From: Candidatus Binatia bacterium
GTDB taxonomy: Bacteria; Desulfobacterota; Binatia; UBA1149; CAITLU01
Length of the DNA: 64,000 bases
NCBI GenBank assembly: GCA_036493895.1
Contig: DASXOZ010000030.1
Span: 54,191 to 118,190, forward strand
Reading direction: 5' to 3'
Shown here: positions 27,588 to 37,342 of the stretch, piece after piece
How the letters are laid out: each line of letters starts with the position of its first letter
Position numbering within the stretch: the first letter of the stretch is position 1
The notes under the pieces: model-generated
Told to the model about the DNA's origin: nothing
The model's database searches: none
Seen by the model: the letters and a program-made list of their open reading frames with translations, nothing else
Position numbers and translations under genes: made by a program

Positions 27588-28613
27588 TCAATGCTGGGGC
27601 GCGGCCGGACACGGCTTTGCCTGGTGGTGGCTCTCGACCGCCGCGTGAGTAAGCCGCGAGATGCCGACTCCGAGCAGCGGCATTGCGATCACGCCCTGCA
27701 GGACCAGTGAGAAGAGTTGCAAGGCGTTGAGCACGATCCCGTAGGCCACGGCATCCGAGCGCGGCACGCCGTACAGGCCGAGCGCGACGACCGAGGCGAT
27801 CTGGAAGATCCCCACCATCCCCGGCGGATTCGGCAGCGCCGTGCCGACGCCGACGCAGAGGAACACGCAGAACGCTGCCGACGGCGGAACCTGGAAGCCG
27901 AAGCCCTGGATCAGCAGCCAGCTCGAGAAGATCGGCAGCAGCCAGAGCAGCAGCGTCACGCCGAAGACGGCGGCGACCAGCCGCTTGTCGGGCAGGATCT
28001 GCAGGCCCTCACGCGCGTGCTGCAACACGTGACGCACTTTCGCGCACGAGTGCTCCGGAAGCGCCCGGGCCACCGTACGGTCGAAGAATTTCTCGCCGCG
28101 CAGCCAGAAACCGACCACGAGGAAGAGCAAGGACAGGAACATCACGAGGCTTCCGGTCGAAGCCTTGCGGGCCCACGGGGGAAGGTCGGTCATCAGCAGC
28201 GTCGCGTGCACGAGCAGCACCATCACCGCGGTGTCCATCATCTTCTCGAAAATCCAGTTGCCGACGATCGCAGGGATCGCGAGCCCCGTTTTCCACGACA
28301 ACAACAACGGCCGTACCGGCTCCCCCAGCCGGAACGGCAGCACGTTGATCATCATGTAGGCCACCGACACGCACTTCCACAGCAGTCCGTACGGAAGTCG
28401 CGCAAGCGGGGTCAGCTCCAGCTGCCACCGCCACGCGCGCAACACCTGGATGGCCAGGCTCACCGCGAACGCAGCGACGAGCCAGCGATGGTCGAAGCGG
28501 TCGAGGGCGTCGATCACCTCCGACAGGGCAACCTGGCGCAGCGCGAGCCACAGGCAGAAAGCACCGATGCCCGTGCCGACCGTCACCTTGACGATGGCGC
28601 GCCCCCCTCTCAT
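27588..28613 (-). CDS. Lysylphosphatidylglycerol synthase TM-region / flippase-like membrane protein (UPF0104)
   Basis: A 341-residue integral membrane protein with about eight hydrophobic segments. It shows the hallmark pattern of the UPF0104/LPG_synthase_TM family: [27 protein letters not shown] and, near residue 270, [26 protein letters not shown]. Family members are thought to move or modify lipids; no catalytic domain is fused here and the substrate is unknown. The ATG overlaps the gpmA stop (ATGA), so it is coupled to gpmA translation. Confidence 0.85.
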   Translation of the reverse strand: MRGGRAIVKVTVGTGIGAFCLWLALRQVALSEVIDALDRFDHRWLVAAFAVSLAIQVLRAWRWQLELTPLARLPYGLLWKCVSVAYMMINVLPFRLGEPVRPLLLSWKTGLAIPAIVGNWIFEKMMDTAVMVLLVHATLLMTDLPPWARKASTGSLVMFLSLLFLVVGFWLRGEKFFDRTVARALPEHSCAKVRHVLQHAREGLQILPDKRLVAAVFGVTLLLWLLPIFSSWLLIQGFGFQVPPSAAFCVFLCVGVGTALPNPPGMVGIFQIASVVALGLYGVPRSDAVAYGIVLNALQLFSLVLQGVIAMPLLGVGISRLTHAAVESHHQAKPCPAAPQH

Positions 28614-29227
28614 GGCCTCAGGATTTTCTTCGAAGCGACGTTTCCGTCGCGATCGAACTCGTAGACGAGAGGGACACCGGTATCGAGGTTCAGCTCGAGC
28701 ACCTGCTCGCGCGTGAGCTTGTCGAGCTGCATGACGATCGAACGCAGGCTGTTGCCGTGGGCAGCGACGATGACGTCGCGACCGGCCTTGAGCTCGGGCA
28801 GGATCGTCGCGTCGAAGTACGGCAGCGTGCGCGCGGCGGTGTCCTTGAGGCTCTCGCCTTCTGGCGGCGCGATGTCGTAGCTGCGGCGCCACTGGTGGAC
28901 CTGCTCGGCGCCGTACTTGTCGGCCGTCTCCTGCTTGTTCAGGCCCTGCAGCGCGCCGTAGTGCCGTTCGTTGAGCGCCTTGTCGCGCGTCGTCGGCACT
29001 GCGTTCTGCCCGAGGCCGTCGAGAATGATGCGCAGAGTCTCCTGCGCTCGCACGAGATCGGACGTGAATGCGACGTCGAAGTGCAGCCCCGCGTGCTTCA
29101 GCAGCTCACCCGCGCGCATGGCCTCGCTGCGGCCCTGTTCGGTCAGCGGGACGTCGATCCAGCCGGTGAAGCGGTTCTCGAGGTTCCACTGGGACTGGCC
29201 ATGGCGGACGAGGGCGAGAGTGGGCAC
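28610..29227 (-). CDS. gpmA: 2,3-bisphosphoglycerate-dependent phosphoglycerate mutase
   Basis: GpmA interconverts 3- and 2-phosphoglycerate. The 205-residue protein begins [14 protein letters not shown] with the catalytic phospho-His, followed by [29 protein letters not shown] and [10 protein letters not shown] with the second His. The GTG at 29227 is chosen because GGAAGGAGA lies just upstream; an alternative TTG at 29248 would place that site inside the gene. It is slightly shorter than the E. coli enzyme. Confidence 0.94.
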   Translation of the reverse strand: MPTLALVRHGQSQWNLENRFTGWIDVPLTEQGRSEAMRAGELLKHAGLHFDVAFTSDLVRAQETLRIILDGLGQNAVPTTRDKALNERHYGALQGLNKQETADKYGAEQVHQWRRSYDIAPPEGESLKDTAARTLPYFDATILPELKAGRDVIVAAHGNSLRSIVMQLDKLTREQVLELNLDTGVPLVYEFDRDGNVASKKILRP

Positions 29228-29352
29228 GGGCGTCTCCTTCCAGAACAAGCGAAAGCGGGCTCAGGAGTTTATGGTCGAAGCACCGGACAGTCCACGCACT
29301 TTGCAGGCCGGCAACGGCTGCTCCCGTGGCCTGCAGGCGGCCACTTCGCCGG

Positions 29353-29381
29353 TTGTTCCCCGCAGCGATCCCGTCTAGGAT
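29353..29381 (+). promoter_or_regulatory. Predicted promoter of tRNA-Ala
   Basis: TTGTTC (29353-29358), a 17-base spacer and TAGGAT (29376-29381), ending 18 bases before the tRNA. Confidence 0.5.
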
Positions 29382-29399
29382 CCCGGCCTCCGCGCTCAC

Positions 29400-29475
29400 G
29401 GGGACGTAGCTCAGCTGGGAGAGCGCCTGAATGGCATTCAGGAGGTCGGCGGTTCGATCCCGCTCGTCTCCACCA
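29400..29475 (+). tRNA. tRNA-Ala (anticodon GGC)
   Basis: A 76-base cloverleaf. Acceptor stem GGGGACG pairs with CGTCTCC. The D-arm contains AGCTCAGCTGGGAGAGC. The anticodon stem CCTGA/TCAGG encloses ATGGCAT with GGC at positions 34-36. The T-arm reads GGTTCGATCCC, and CCA is encoded. It decodes GCC/GCU alanine codons. Confidence 0.96.
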
Positions 29476-29497
29476 ATAATCACTGCTGCGCGGACTG

Positions 29498-29534
29498 CGC
29501 CGGCTGCCGAAAGGCCGCCGGCGTTTCTTTTTTT
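29498..29534 (+). terminator. Terminator after tRNA-Ala
   Basis: CGCCGGC/GCCGGCG with an inner GCC/GGC stem and a GAAA loop, followed by TTTCTTTTTTT. A strong intrinsic terminator 22 bases after the tRNA. Confidence 0.8.
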
Positions 29535-29636
29535 GCGGGAGCGCTGCGTCGCATCCTGTGGCCGCAGTCACCGATCGCGGGCGATGTTCGCGCCGGCCCT
29601 GCGCGAGCGATCGCAGTTCTGCGAAACAGGATCTCG

Positions 29637-30077
29637 TCAGGCCTCGGCGCGCGCCTCGGCGGCAGCCTTCAGCTCGCGCACCGAATCGGCGACCGCCGAG
29701 CTTTCGAAGGCCCGCCGCACGATGCCGGGCACCCACATCCCGACGTCGATGGCCTGGGTGCAGGTGGCCTCGGTAAGGCCGGGCTCGAGCTCGATCAGCT
29801 CGTAGCGCCCCTCGATGGCCTTCAAGTCGCCGCCGGTCATTTTCCACACGAGCTCGCCGGGGCGGCGGCCCTCGTAGGCCAGCGTGTAGGTGATGGTTTT
29901 CAGGACCGCATCCAGCTCGAAACGCACCCGCCACTTTCCGGCTGCCGCATCGGCTTCTTCGATCTTCGCGGCGCGGATCACGCGGAACCAGGACGGGTAC
30001 TCGGCAAAGTCGACGAGCGTGTCGAAGCACAGCTCGATCGGCGCGCGGATCACCTCGGTGTGTGACCTGGATTCCAC
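29637..30077 (-). CDS. SRPBCC/START-like domain protein
   Basis: A 146-residue single-domain protein of the SRPBCC (Bet v 1-like) superfamily. It starts SHTEVIRAPIELCFDTLVDFAEYPSWF, the usual N-terminal strand-helix pattern of polyketide cyclase/coenzyme Q-binding-type proteins, followed by a regular beta-sheet and an amphipathic C-terminal helix. Such proteins bind hydrophobic ligands; the ligand here is unknown. GTG start. It is divergent from the epimerase-like gene. Confidence 0.75.
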   Translation of the reverse strand: MESRSHTEVIRAPIELCFDTLVDFAEYPSWFRVIRAAKIEEADAAAGKWRVRFELDAVLKTITYTLAYEGRRPGELVWKMTGGDLKAIEGRYELIELEPGLTEATCTQAIDVGMWVPGIVRRAFESSAVADSVRELKAAAEARAEA

Positions 30078-30121
30078 GGGCCGCGAGGCTACGGATCCGC
30101 TGTCGACTTGTCAAAGAAGCT

Positions 30122-31075
30122 GTGGCGCTATGCGAGCGCGTGGCCGGCGGCGAAGCGAAAGACTCGGTGCTCGTCATCGGGCGCGGCCCTCTTGCCGATG
30201 ACGTCGCCCGCGCGCTGGCGTCGCCCGAGCGCCGCATTGCGATCGTAGGCATCGGCGCGCCGCGCGCAGCGAGCACCGCGATGCGCATCGATCCGTCGTC
30301 GGCGATTGCCTCGCGCGAGCTTGCCGCGATCGTCGCCGAGACGAAACCCGATACGCTGGTCGTGCTCGCCCTTTCGGAATCGGCGCGCACGCCGGAGCAG
30401 CCATGGCTGTCGGACCCGTCGATCGCCTCGATGGTGACCTCGGCGCTGGACCGCTGTCTCCAGCACGGCAGCGCCGTTCCTGCGCTTCTCCTGCTGTCGT
30501 CGACCGCGGTCTACGGCGTTGCACAGGGATCGCCGCTGGTCTTCGATGAGCGACACGCGCTGCCGCGCCAGAACGTGTTCGAATCGGCGCTCGCACGCTG
30601 GGCCCAGGGGCTTCGTGCAGCCGAAAAAGCGCTGGTCCTTTGGGCAGTGACCAACGGGCAGCGAGTCGGGGTGCTGCGCTGCGCGAGCGTTTTTGGCGGA
30701 CCGATGGACAGCCCTCTCGGAGCGTACGTGGCTGCACGCACCGCCATCCGCGTGCTCGGCTTCGACCCGCCGTGCCAGGTGGTGCACTACGACGATCTCG
30801 TGCGTGCGATCGTGCTCGCGGTCGACGCTCGCTGCGCCGAAGTGCTCAACATCGTCGGGAACGAGGTCGTTCCGCTGTCGCGGCTGCTCGCGCTCGCCGG
30901 AGTGCTCGCGATTCCGGTACCGGGGCCGCTGGCGGGATGGATGGTGACCGGCACGTTCGACGAGGCGCACCTTCGCTGGAGGAATCTCGCCGACGGAAGT
31001 CGTGCGACGGTATTGCTCGGATTTCGCGCCGAGCGAACGATCGAGGAGTGTTTCGGTGGCCAGATCTCCCGGTAG
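30122..31075 (+). CDS. NAD-dependent epimerase/dehydratase-like (extended SDR) protein
   Basis: About 317 residues with a Rossmann-type N-terminus (SVLVIGRGPLADDVARAL), LLLLSSTAVYGVAQ resembling the SSxxVYG active-site strand of UDP-sugar epimerases, and VLRCASVFGGPMDSP. The usual YxxxK tyrosine is not obvious: the expected helix reads FESALARWAQGLRAAEKAL. A ligand-binding rather than catalytic role is therefore possible. The start is uncertain: GTG at 30122 avoids most overlap with the divergent gene, but GTG at 30062 is in frame. It overlaps mtnA by 20 bases. Confidence 0.7.
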   Translation: MALCERVAGGEAKDSVLVIGRGPLADDVARALASPERRIAIVGIGAPRAASTAMRIDPSSAIASRELAAIVAETKPDTLVVLALSESARTPEQPWLSDPSIASMVTSALDRCLQHGSAVPALLLLSSTAVYGVAQGSPLVFDERHALPRQNVFESALARWAQGLRAAEKALVLWAVTNGQRVGVLRCASVFGGPMDSPLGAYVAARTAIRVLGFDPPCQVVHYDDLVRAIVLAVDARCAEVLNIVGNEVVPLSRLLALAGVLAIPVPGPLAGWMVTGTFDEAHLRWRNLADGSRATVLLGFRAERTIEECFGGQISR

Positions 31076-32177
31076 TGCGTCGGTCGAGCCCATTCGCTGG
31101 AAAGCGGGAAGGCTTTCTCTTCTCGACCAGCGAAAGCTTCCCGATCGCGAAGTGTGGCTGAGGCTCGAAGGAGCGGCCGACACGGCAGCGGCGATTCGCG
31201 ACATGGTCGTGCGCGGTGCGCCTGCAATCGGCGTGACGGCTGCTTTCGGACTCGCCCTTGCGGCGCGGCGTTTTCGCGAGGGCCGCATCGTCGAGGATTT
31301 CGAACGCGCTGCTGCGACGTTGCAGGCCGCGAGACCGACGGCGGTAAACCTTGCGTGGGCCATCGATCGCCAGCGCACTGCCCTGCTGGCGGCGGGCCAC
31401 GACGGTCGCAGCGCGTCGCGCGCCGAAGCGGCCAGGGTGCTTCGCGCGACCGCCGAGACGATGTACGCCGAAGACGTCGCGGCCAATCGCGCGCTCGGAA
31501 AGGCCGGCGCTCCGCTGCTTCGCGGCGACGTGCTCACGCACTGCAACGCCGGCGCGCTGGCGACGGCCGGCTATGGCACCGCGCTGGGCGTGATCCGCGC
31601 GGCGTGGGAAAGCGGGCGCCGATTTCGCGTCTATGCCACCGAAACGCGGCCTTTCCTGCAGGGTGCCCGCCTGACGTCGTGGGAGCTGGTCAAGCTGGGG
31701 ATTCCCGTCACGCTGGTCACCGACGGAATGGTCGGTGCGCTGATGTCGGCCGGCAAGATCGGCTCGGTCGTCGTCGGCACCGATCGCACGGCGGCCAACG
31801 GCGACGTTGCCAACAAGGTCGGCACTTACCAGATCGCCGTGCTTGCGCATCGCCACCGCGTTCCGTTCTTTGTCGCCGCTCCGACGTCGTCGATCGATCT
31901 CGACTGCGCCAGCGGCAAGCTCATCCCGATCGAACAACGAGGGGAGCGCGAAGTGACCCACATCGGCGACCGGCGCATTGCCGCGCGCGGAGTGTCGGTG
32001 TTCCATCCCGCGTTCGACGTGACGCCGGCCGAGCTCGTCAGCGCGTTTTTCACGGAAAGCGGCGTGGTGCGCGGCAACTACGAAAAAGGCCTGGCCAAGG
32101 CCGTGCGGAGCGCACGCAAAGCGAGAGGCGCCAAGCAGGATTCGCGCGCGAAAGGCCGCCGCTCAGTTGTCCGCTGA
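31056..32177 (+). CDS. mtnA: Methylthioribose-1-phosphate isomerase
   Basis: MtnA converts 5-methylthioribose 1-phosphate to methylthioribulose 1-phosphate in methionine salvage. The 373-residue protein has MVVRGAPAIGVTAAFGLALA, the catalytic Cys in LTHCNAGALATAGYGTALGV, ETRPFLQGARLTSWEL and the catalytic Asp in VTDGMVGALM, with GTDRTAANGDVANKVGTY after it. GTG start with GAGGAG eight bases upstream. A Lys/Arg-rich tail of about 20 residues follows the conserved end. No other methionine-salvage gene is adjacent. Confidence 0.94.
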   Translation: MARSPGSASVEPIRWKAGRLSLLDQRKLPDREVWLRLEGAADTAAAIRDMVVRGAPAIGVTAAFGLALAARRFREGRIVEDFERAAATLQAARPTAVNLAWAIDRQRTALLAAGHDGRSASRAEAARVLRATAETMYAEDVAANRALGKAGAPLLRGDVLTHCNAGALATAGYGTALGVIRAAWESGRRFRVYATETRPFLQGARLTSWELVKLGIPVTLVTDGMVGALMSAGKIGSVVVGTDRTAANGDVANKVGTYQIAVLAHRHRVPFFVAAPTSSIDLDCASGKLIPIEQRGEREVTHIGDRRIAARGVSVFHPAFDVTPAELVSAFFTESGVVRGNYEKGLAKAVRSARKARGAKQDSRAKGRRSVVR

Positions 32178-32798
32178 CGGCAGCGCGACCTCGAAGGCCG
32201 GATGCCCGGCTGCGACCAGTTTTTTTCTTACCTCGTCGAGAGCCGGCCCGTGCGCAAGGCGTCCGACGTTGACGCGATAGAGCGACTCGCCACCCGACTG
32301 GATCTCGACCACGGCGACGTCGGCGAAGCTCGCCGACAAGAGCTCGTCACGCAGCGACGTTGCGCTTTTCTTCTGGCGAAACGCCGCGACCTGCAGCGTG
32401 TGCAGCGGCCCCGCGGATGCAGCGGACGAAGCGGAAGCGGAAGCAGCGGAAGCAGACCCGGCAGAAGCGGCCGGCGACGCCACGGCAGTGCCCGGCGAAG
32501 CGGAACTGCCCGCGTGCGCCGAAGAGTCCGCTGCCGCGCCGGAACTAGCCGCCGAATCCGGCGCCGCCGTACCACGAGCGGAATCGTCGCTTACCTTCCC
32601 GACGGCTGCCCTCGTCGCCGTCGTGCTCGAGTCATCCGGCACTTCCGTCGCTGCGCCCGTCCCACCGCGTTTGGGCGGCGTGATCGTGACTTCGTAACGC
32701 TGGGCACCGGTGGATTCGTCCGCGCGCGCAACGGCTGCTGCACCGAGCAGCAGGAATCCGGCGGCTGCAGCCCGTGCAGCGGTGCGAACGATCGTCAC
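32163..32798 (-). CDS. Secreted SPOR-domain protein
   Basis: A 211-residue protein with an N-terminal signal sequence (AAAAGFLLLGAAAVARADES). An Ala/Ser-rich low-complexity linker spans about residues 50-130. The C-terminal 75 residues form a SPOR domain (LHTLQVAAFRQKKSATSLRDEL, SLYRVNVGRLAHGPALDEVRKKL). SPOR domains bind denuded septal peptidoglycan, so a cell-division or cell-wall role is likely. The GTG start is three bases after the nagZ stop, so the two are co-transcribed; the 3' end overlaps convergent mtnA by 15 bases. Confidence 0.82.
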   Translation of the reverse strand: MTIVRTAARAAAAGFLLLGAAAVARADESTGAQRYEVTITPPKRGGTGAATEVPDDSSTTATRAAVGKVSDDSARGTAAPDSAASSGAAADSSAHAGSSASPGTAVASPAASAGSASAASASASSAASAGPLHTLQVAAFRQKKSATSLRDELLSASFADVAVVEIQSGGESLYRVNVGRLAHGPALDEVRKKLVAAGHPAFEVALPSADN

Positions 32799-32801
32799 TG
32801 C

Positions 32802-33911
32802 TCAGGCCTTGGCCGCCGCAGCCTGCGGCAGCTCGCGAAGCCGTTCGCACAGTGCGAGGTGCTCGGGCGCGCCGATCGAGTGCTCCGGAACCGGAACGCG
32901 TCCGAGCCGGCGGACCTTGTCGAGGATCCGGTCGCGGCGGCGCGTGATGGTCGCCAGCATCACCGGCGTAATTTCCGCATTCTCGATTGCGGCGCGGAGC
33001 GCCTCGTGAGCCTCGCGGATCAGCGACGGAGTCGCGCACACGAGGCAGCCGTCGCAGCCTGCGAGGATCGACAGCACGGCGGCGCGGCCGACACTGTAGT
33101 GCGATGCGATCGCCTTCATCTCGAGATCGTCGGAGACCACGTAGCCGTCGAAGCCGAGCTCGCGCCGCAGGCAACCGTCGATGGCGAGAGGGCTCAGCGT
33201 GGCCGGCCTGTCTCGATCGAGCGCTTCGCAGACGACGTGCGCAGTCATGATCATCGGCACGCCCTGCGAGATCGCGCGCGCGAAAGGACGGAACTCGAGG
33301 CTGCGAAGACGGTCAGTGCCGTGCGTCGAAGCCGGCAGCACCGGCAGCTCGAGGTGCGAATCGACCGCGGTGTCGCCGTGGCCGGGAAAATGCTTGCCGC
33401 ACGAAAGAATGCCGCCTTCGACGAGGCCCTGCATGTACGGCAGCGCGTTGTGGATCACTTCTTCGGGCGTAGTGCCGAACGCGCGGTCGCCGATCACCGG
33501 ATTGGCCGGATTGGTGTGCACGTCGAGCACCGGCGAGAACGTCAGGTTGAAGCCCGCATCGCGAAGCTCGCGGGCATGGGCAACCGCGACTTCCCTGAGC
33601 AGGCCGGGCGAGCCGTTGCGCGCCATCACGAGCGACGGCGGAAAATGCGTGAAGTCGGACGGCATCCGGTGCACGCGGCCGCCCTCATGATCGATCGCGA
33701 TGAGGAGGTCGGGCCGCTCGCGGCGAAGCGCGGAGGTCAGCTCGCGGAGCTGGGAGACGCTCGTGATGTTGCGCCGGAACAGGATGACGCCGAGGGGGCG
33801 GACCTCGGCCATGAGCGAGGCAGCCTCCGCGTCCAGAGTCGGGCCAGGAAGGCCGATGATCAGCAGGTCGCCCGCCGAAATTCCCGCTTTTGCCGCCGCC
33901 GCCTTGGCCAC
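32802..33911 (-). CDS. nagZ: Beta-N-acetylhexosaminidase NagZ (glycoside hydrolase family 3)
   Basis: NagZ removes N-acetylglucosamine from muropeptides in cell-wall recycling. The roughly 369-residue protein has the GH3 features IAIDHEGGRVHRM, GKHFPGHGDTAVDSHLELP (the NagZ-specific KHFPGHG-x4-DSH motif with the general acid-base His-Asp pair) and the nucleophile Asp in YVVSDDLEMKAI. The GTG at 33911 is preferred; a TTG at 33962 would add 17 residues. It is paired with the SPOR-domain gene, consistent with peptidoglycan turnover. Confidence 0.9.
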   Translation of the reverse strand: MAKAAAAKAGISAGDLLIIGLPGPTLDAEAASLMAEVRPLGVILFRRNITSVSQLRELTSALRRERPDLLIAIDHEGGRVHRMPSDFTHFPPSLVMARNGSPGLLREVAVAHARELRDAGFNLTFSPVLDVHTNPANPVIGDRAFGTTPEEVIHNALPYMQGLVEGGILSCGKHFPGHGDTAVDSHLELPVLPASTHGTDRLRSLEFRPFARAISQGVPMIMTAHVVCEALDRDRPATLSPLAIDGCLRRELGFDGYVVSDDLEMKAIASHYSVGRAAVLSILAGCDGCLVCATPSLIREAHEALRAAIENAEITPVMLATITRRRDRILDKVRRLGRVPVPEHSIGAPEHLALCERLRELPQAAAAKA

Positions 33912-34177
33912 CCTGCCACCCCCGCCGTCCGGATCGACGCAGGGTAGCACGGCGCCCGCCAACGGTCAGGAATCGGCGCACGTTCACGGCCTTCGCAGGC
34001 CGGACAGAGCCGCCTTGGACTCGGCATGAACCCGGCACGGAACCGGGCACAGACCCGGACGCAGGGCCTTTGGACCTTTTGCCAACTGCGTGGTAGGCGG
34101 GCGCGGCGCAGGCAGCGGAAGCGGGTCCGGGGGCGACGACGGCCCCGGCGACGCACGGCGGCGTGCAAGAAGGGCGA

Positions 34178-34822
34178 GTGCCGCAGGAAGCCCGCTATAT
34201 TACGGTCGAGGGCGCGATCGGAGTCGGAAAGTCCTCGCTGGCGCGGCTTCTGGCCAAGCACTACGGCGCCCGGCTCGTCGGGGAACCCGTCGAGGAGAAC
34301 CCGTTTCTCCCGCGGTTTTACGAGGAGCCCGAGCGCTACGCGCTGACGGCGCAGCTTTCGTTCCTGGTGGAACGCTACCGCCAGCAGCAGGAGCTGGTCC
34401 AGATGGACCTGTTCGAGCAGTCGGTGGTCAGCGACTACCTTTTCGCGAAGGACAGAATCTTCGCGGGATTGACGCTGGGGACCGACGAGCTGGCCCTGTA
34501 CGAGAGGATCTACGGGCTGCTCGATGCCAGGATCCGAAAGCCGGACCTCGTGATTTTCCTCGATGCGGAAATCGAAGTCCTGCTTAGAAGGTTGAAGAAG
34601 AGAGACCGGCCGTACGAGCGCAAGATCGGCCGGGCGTACATCGAGAAGGTCGCGGAAGCCTACAGGAGGTTCTTCCACGGCTACAGGGACACCCCGCTTC
34701 TCATCGTCAGTTGCTCGGACATCGACTTCGTCGAGAATGGCGGCCACCTGGTCGACCTTGTCCGGGAGATCGGATCGATGGGACAGGGAGTCCAGGTTTA
34801 CGTGCCGCTTGGATCCGGTTGA
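34178..34822 (+). CDS. Deoxynucleoside kinase (deoxyadenosine/deoxyguanosine-type)
   Basis: About 214 residues. It has a P-loop at the N-terminus (VEGAIGVGKSSLARLLA), the dNK motif FLVERYRQQQELVQ, a YERIYGLLDARIRKPDLVIFLDA segment and the lid-like LLRRLKKRDRPYER. It phosphorylates deoxynucleosides for salvage. The GTG at 34178 has AAGGG upstream; GTG at 34163 is the alternative. A dNK gene just before panB-panC is a recurrent arrangement in deltaproteobacteria, often with folK upstream, which is absent here. Confidence 0.87.
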   Translation: MPQEARYITVEGAIGVGKSSLARLLAKHYGARLVGEPVEENPFLPRFYEEPERYALTAQLSFLVERYRQQQELVQMDLFEQSVVSDYLFAKDRIFAGLTLGTDELALYERIYGLLDARIRKPDLVIFLDAEIEVLLRRLKKRDRPYERKIGRAYIEKVAEAYRRFFHGYRDTPLLIVSCSDIDFVENGGHLVDLVREIGSMGQGVQVYVPLGSG

Positions 34823-35035
34823 GCATCGCCAGGACGGCGATGCCTGCAGAGAGGCCCGGCCCCCGGGAAAGTCGAGAGTCGCCGTTGTGGCGATGCTTGC
34901 TGAGGGGATTCCGGACCGCTCAGGACCGAGACGGAGGTCGAAGGTGAACCGGCGACGAAGGCGCAGCGCCTGCAGGTGCGCGCCGAAGGCTCGCCGCAGC
35001 TACCGACACTCCTTCTCGCTTCGGGAGGTTTCAAA
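34823..35035 (+). other. dNK-panB intergenic leader with two similar stem-loops
   Basis: GCATCGCC/GGCGATGC (34823-34843) is a perfect 8-bp hairpin with loop AGGAC directly after the kinase stop. A second, related hairpin, TCGCC/GGCGA, about 52 bases later is followed by a similar downstream sequence. The stretch also holds several AGGA/GGA motifs. No gene is visible. Confidence 0.45.
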
Positions 35036-35905
35036 GTGTCGACGTCGGCTGCTGGCTTCGAACATTCCAAGGTAACGGTACCCGCGGTCCTGGCCTCCAA
35101 GGGCGAGCGCAAGCTCGCGATGGTGACGGCCTACGACTGCACGTTTGCGCGCCTGGCCGACCGGGCCGGCGCCGACCTTCTGCTGGTCGGCGACTCGCTC
35201 GGCATGGTCGTGCAGGGCCGGGCGAACACGCTCGGGGTGACGATGGACCACATGGTCTATCACTCCTCGATGGTCGCCAGGGGCAGCACGCGCTCGCTCG
35301 TCGTCACGGACCTTCCGTTCCTGTCGTACCAGGTCTCGGTCGCCGACGCGGTCGCCAATGCCGGTCGCCTCGTCAAGGAAGGCGGAGCCGAAGCGGTCAA
35401 GCTCGAAGGCGGAGCGCCGATGGCCGACGTCGTGCGCCGCCTTTGCGACATCGACATTCCGGTGATGGGACACATCGGACTGACGCCTCAGTCGGTGCAT
35501 CGCATGGGCGGCCACAAGGTGCAGGGCCGCCGCGGCGGTCACGCTGCAGGTGGCCGCGACCGCCTGCTCGAAGACGCGCAGATCCTCGAAGAAGCCGGCG
35601 CGTTCGCGATCGTTCTCGAAGGAATGCCTGCCGACCTGGCTGCGCAGATCACTGCGAGCGTTGCGATTCCGACCATCGGCATCGGTGCAGGTGCCGGCTG
35701 CGACGGCCAGGTGCTCGTGATGCACGACCTGCTCGGCCTCGAAGAGCGGCTCGCGCCGAAGTTCGTCAAACGCTACGGCGATCTCGCCGGCGCGGCCGTC
35801 GAGGCTTTTTCGCAGTACGTCGGCGAAGTGCGAAGCGGTGCGTTCCCGACGACCGCCCACTCGTTCTCGTCGCCGCGCGCCGTGACGCTGGTACGGGAAG
35901 CCTGA
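35036..35905 (+). CDS. panB: 3-methyl-2-oxobutanoate hydroxymethyltransferase
   Basis: PanB makes ketopantoate from 2-ketoisovalerate and methylene-tetrahydrofolate, the first step of pantothenate synthesis. The 289-residue protein has [37 protein letters not shown] (metal/substrate region) and [17 protein letters not shown]. The GTG at 35036 is set by GGGAGG seven bases upstream; ATG-like extensions to 34976 are not conserved. It heads panB-panC-panD and draws on the same ketoacid pool as leuA. Confidence 0.95.
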   Translation: MSTSAAGFEHSKVTVPAVLASKGERKLAMVTAYDCTFARLADRAGADLLLVGDSLGMVVQGRANTLGVTMDHMVYHSSMVARGSTRSLVVTDLPFLSYQVSVADAVANAGRLVKEGGAEAVKLEGGAPMADVVRRLCDIDIPVMGHIGLTPQSVHRMGGHKVQGRRGGHAAGGRDRLLEDAQILEEAGAFAIVLEGMPADLAAQITASVAIPTIGIGAGAGCDGQVLVMHDLLGLEERLAPKFVKRYGDLAGAAVEAFSQYVGEVRSGAFPTTAHSFSSPRAVTLVREA

Positions 35906-35929
35906 GCGCAGCGAGCGGGGAGCGACGCG

Positions 35930-36844
35930 ATGAAGATCGTGCAGTCGGCCGCCAAGATGCAGGAGCTCGCCGCGCAGGCGCGTGCGGGCTCGCTTCGCAT
36001 CGGCTTCGTGCCGACGATGGGCTACCTGCACGACGGACACGTCGCGCTGGTGCGCAAGGCGCGGGAGCTGGCCGATCTCGTCGTCGTTTCGATCTTCGTC
36101 AACCCGACGCAGTTCAACAACGCCGAGGACTTCGAGAACTACCCGCGCGACGACAAGACCGACGCGGCGATGCTCGAAGAGGAAGGCGTGGACGTGCTGT
36201 TCCTGCCGACGCGCGACGAGATCTATCCGAGTGGTGCGGCGACGCGCGTGAGCGTATCGGGTCTTACCGACGGCCTTTGCGGGGCGCATCGTCCCGGCCA
36301 CTTCGACGGCGTGGCCACCGTGGTCGCCGCGCTGCTGAACATCGTGCAGCCGCACGTGGCCGTGTTCGGCCGCAAGGACTTCCAGCAGCTGCGCATGGTG
36401 CGTCGCATGGTGCGGGACCTGCATCTGCCTGTGCGCATCGTCGACGGTGACACCGTGCGCGAGCGCGACGGGCTGGCGATGAGCTCGCGCAACGCACGCC
36501 TTTCGCCTGCCGAGCGTGCGATGGCGCCTGTCGTTCACCGCGCCATCGTTTCGGCCGCGGCTGCTTACGCAGCCGGCGAGCGTGACTCCGCGGCGCTCGT
36601 TGCCGAGGCGCGGCGCGTGCTCGAGGGCTGCAGCGCCCTCGAGGTCGAGTACCTCGAGCTGGTCGACCCCGAGACGGTGACGGCGGTGGCCAGCGTCGAT
36701 GAGCGCTCGGTGCTCGCCGTTGCCGCGTGGCTCGGATCGGTGCGGCTGATCGACAACGAAACCCTTTCCGAATGTCCGGTCCGAGTCCTCGAACGGTCGT
36801 CGACCGGCGCTCCCGCTCCCGCGGGCAGCGCGGCGGCAAACTGA
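35930..36844 (+). CDS. panC: Pantothenate synthetase (pantoate-beta-alanine ligase)
   Basis: PanC ligates pantoate and beta-alanine using ATP. The 304-residue protein has the adenylate-forming [15 protein letters not shown] segment (HxGH motif), [20 protein letters not shown] and the KMSK-like [11 protein letters not shown] start 24 bases after panB. A Ser/Ala/Pro-rich tail of about 15 residues follows the conserved core. Confidence 0.96.
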   Translation: MKIVQSAAKMQELAAQARAGSLRIGFVPTMGYLHDGHVALVRKARELADLVVVSIFVNPTQFNNAEDFENYPRDDKTDAAMLEEEGVDVLFLPTRDEIYPSGAATRVSVSGLTDGLCGAHRPGHFDGVATVVAALLNIVQPHVAVFGRKDFQQLRMVRRMVRDLHLPVRIVDGDTVRERDGLAMSSRNARLSPAERAMAPVVHRAIVSAAAAYAAGERDSAALVAEARRVLEGCSALEVEYLELVDPETVTAVASVDERSVLAVAAWLGSVRLIDNETLSECPVRVLERSSTGAPAPAGSAAAN

Positions 36845-36863
36845 AATCCGGGAGACCCAAGCC

Positions 36864-37265
36864 ATGCGCAAGATGCTTCGCGGAAAGATCCACAGGGCCA
36901 CCATCACCGGCGCCGACCTTCATTACGAGGGCAGCGTGACGATCGACTCGGACCTCCTTCGCGGGGCCGGGATCATCGAGAACGAAGCGGTGGCAATCTG
37001 GAACGTCAACAACGGCGAGCGGTTCGAAACGTACGCGATCGAAGGGCAGCCAGGCTCCGGCGTCGTTTGCGTCAACGGCGCGGCGGCACACAAGGTGAAC
37101 GTCGGCGACCTCATCATCATCGCGGCGTTCGGCTGGATGCCCGACGAAGAAGCGCTCCAATGGAAGCCGAACGTCGTATTCGTCGATTCGAAGAACCGTC
37201 CGATCGACCTTGGTCGCAAGCACGAAATCGGCGGCCAGGCCCTGCTGAAAAAGGTCTGGGGCTGA
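36864..37265 (+). CDS. panD: Aspartate 1-decarboxylase proenzyme
   Basis: PanD makes beta-alanine from aspartate using a pyruvoyl group formed by self-cleavage. The 133-residue protein has [21 protein letters not shown] with the Gly23-Ser24 cleavage site, and [22 protein letters not shown]. Length is typical. It lies 19 bases after panC, completing the pathway segment that feeds coenzyme A. Confidence 0.96.
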   Translation: MRKMLRGKIHRATITGADLHYEGSVTIDSDLLRGAGIIENEAVAIWNVNNGERFETYAIEGQPGSGVVCVNGAAAHKVNVGDLIIIAAFGWMPDEEALQWKPNVVFVDSKNRPIDLGRKHEIGGQALLKKVWG

Positions 37266-37342
37266 TCGCCGTGAGCCGCAAAACGGCGAGCGGCAAGCAT
37301 GCAGGCGCAGCAGCGAGCTTCGGCCTCCGCTGATGCACCATC

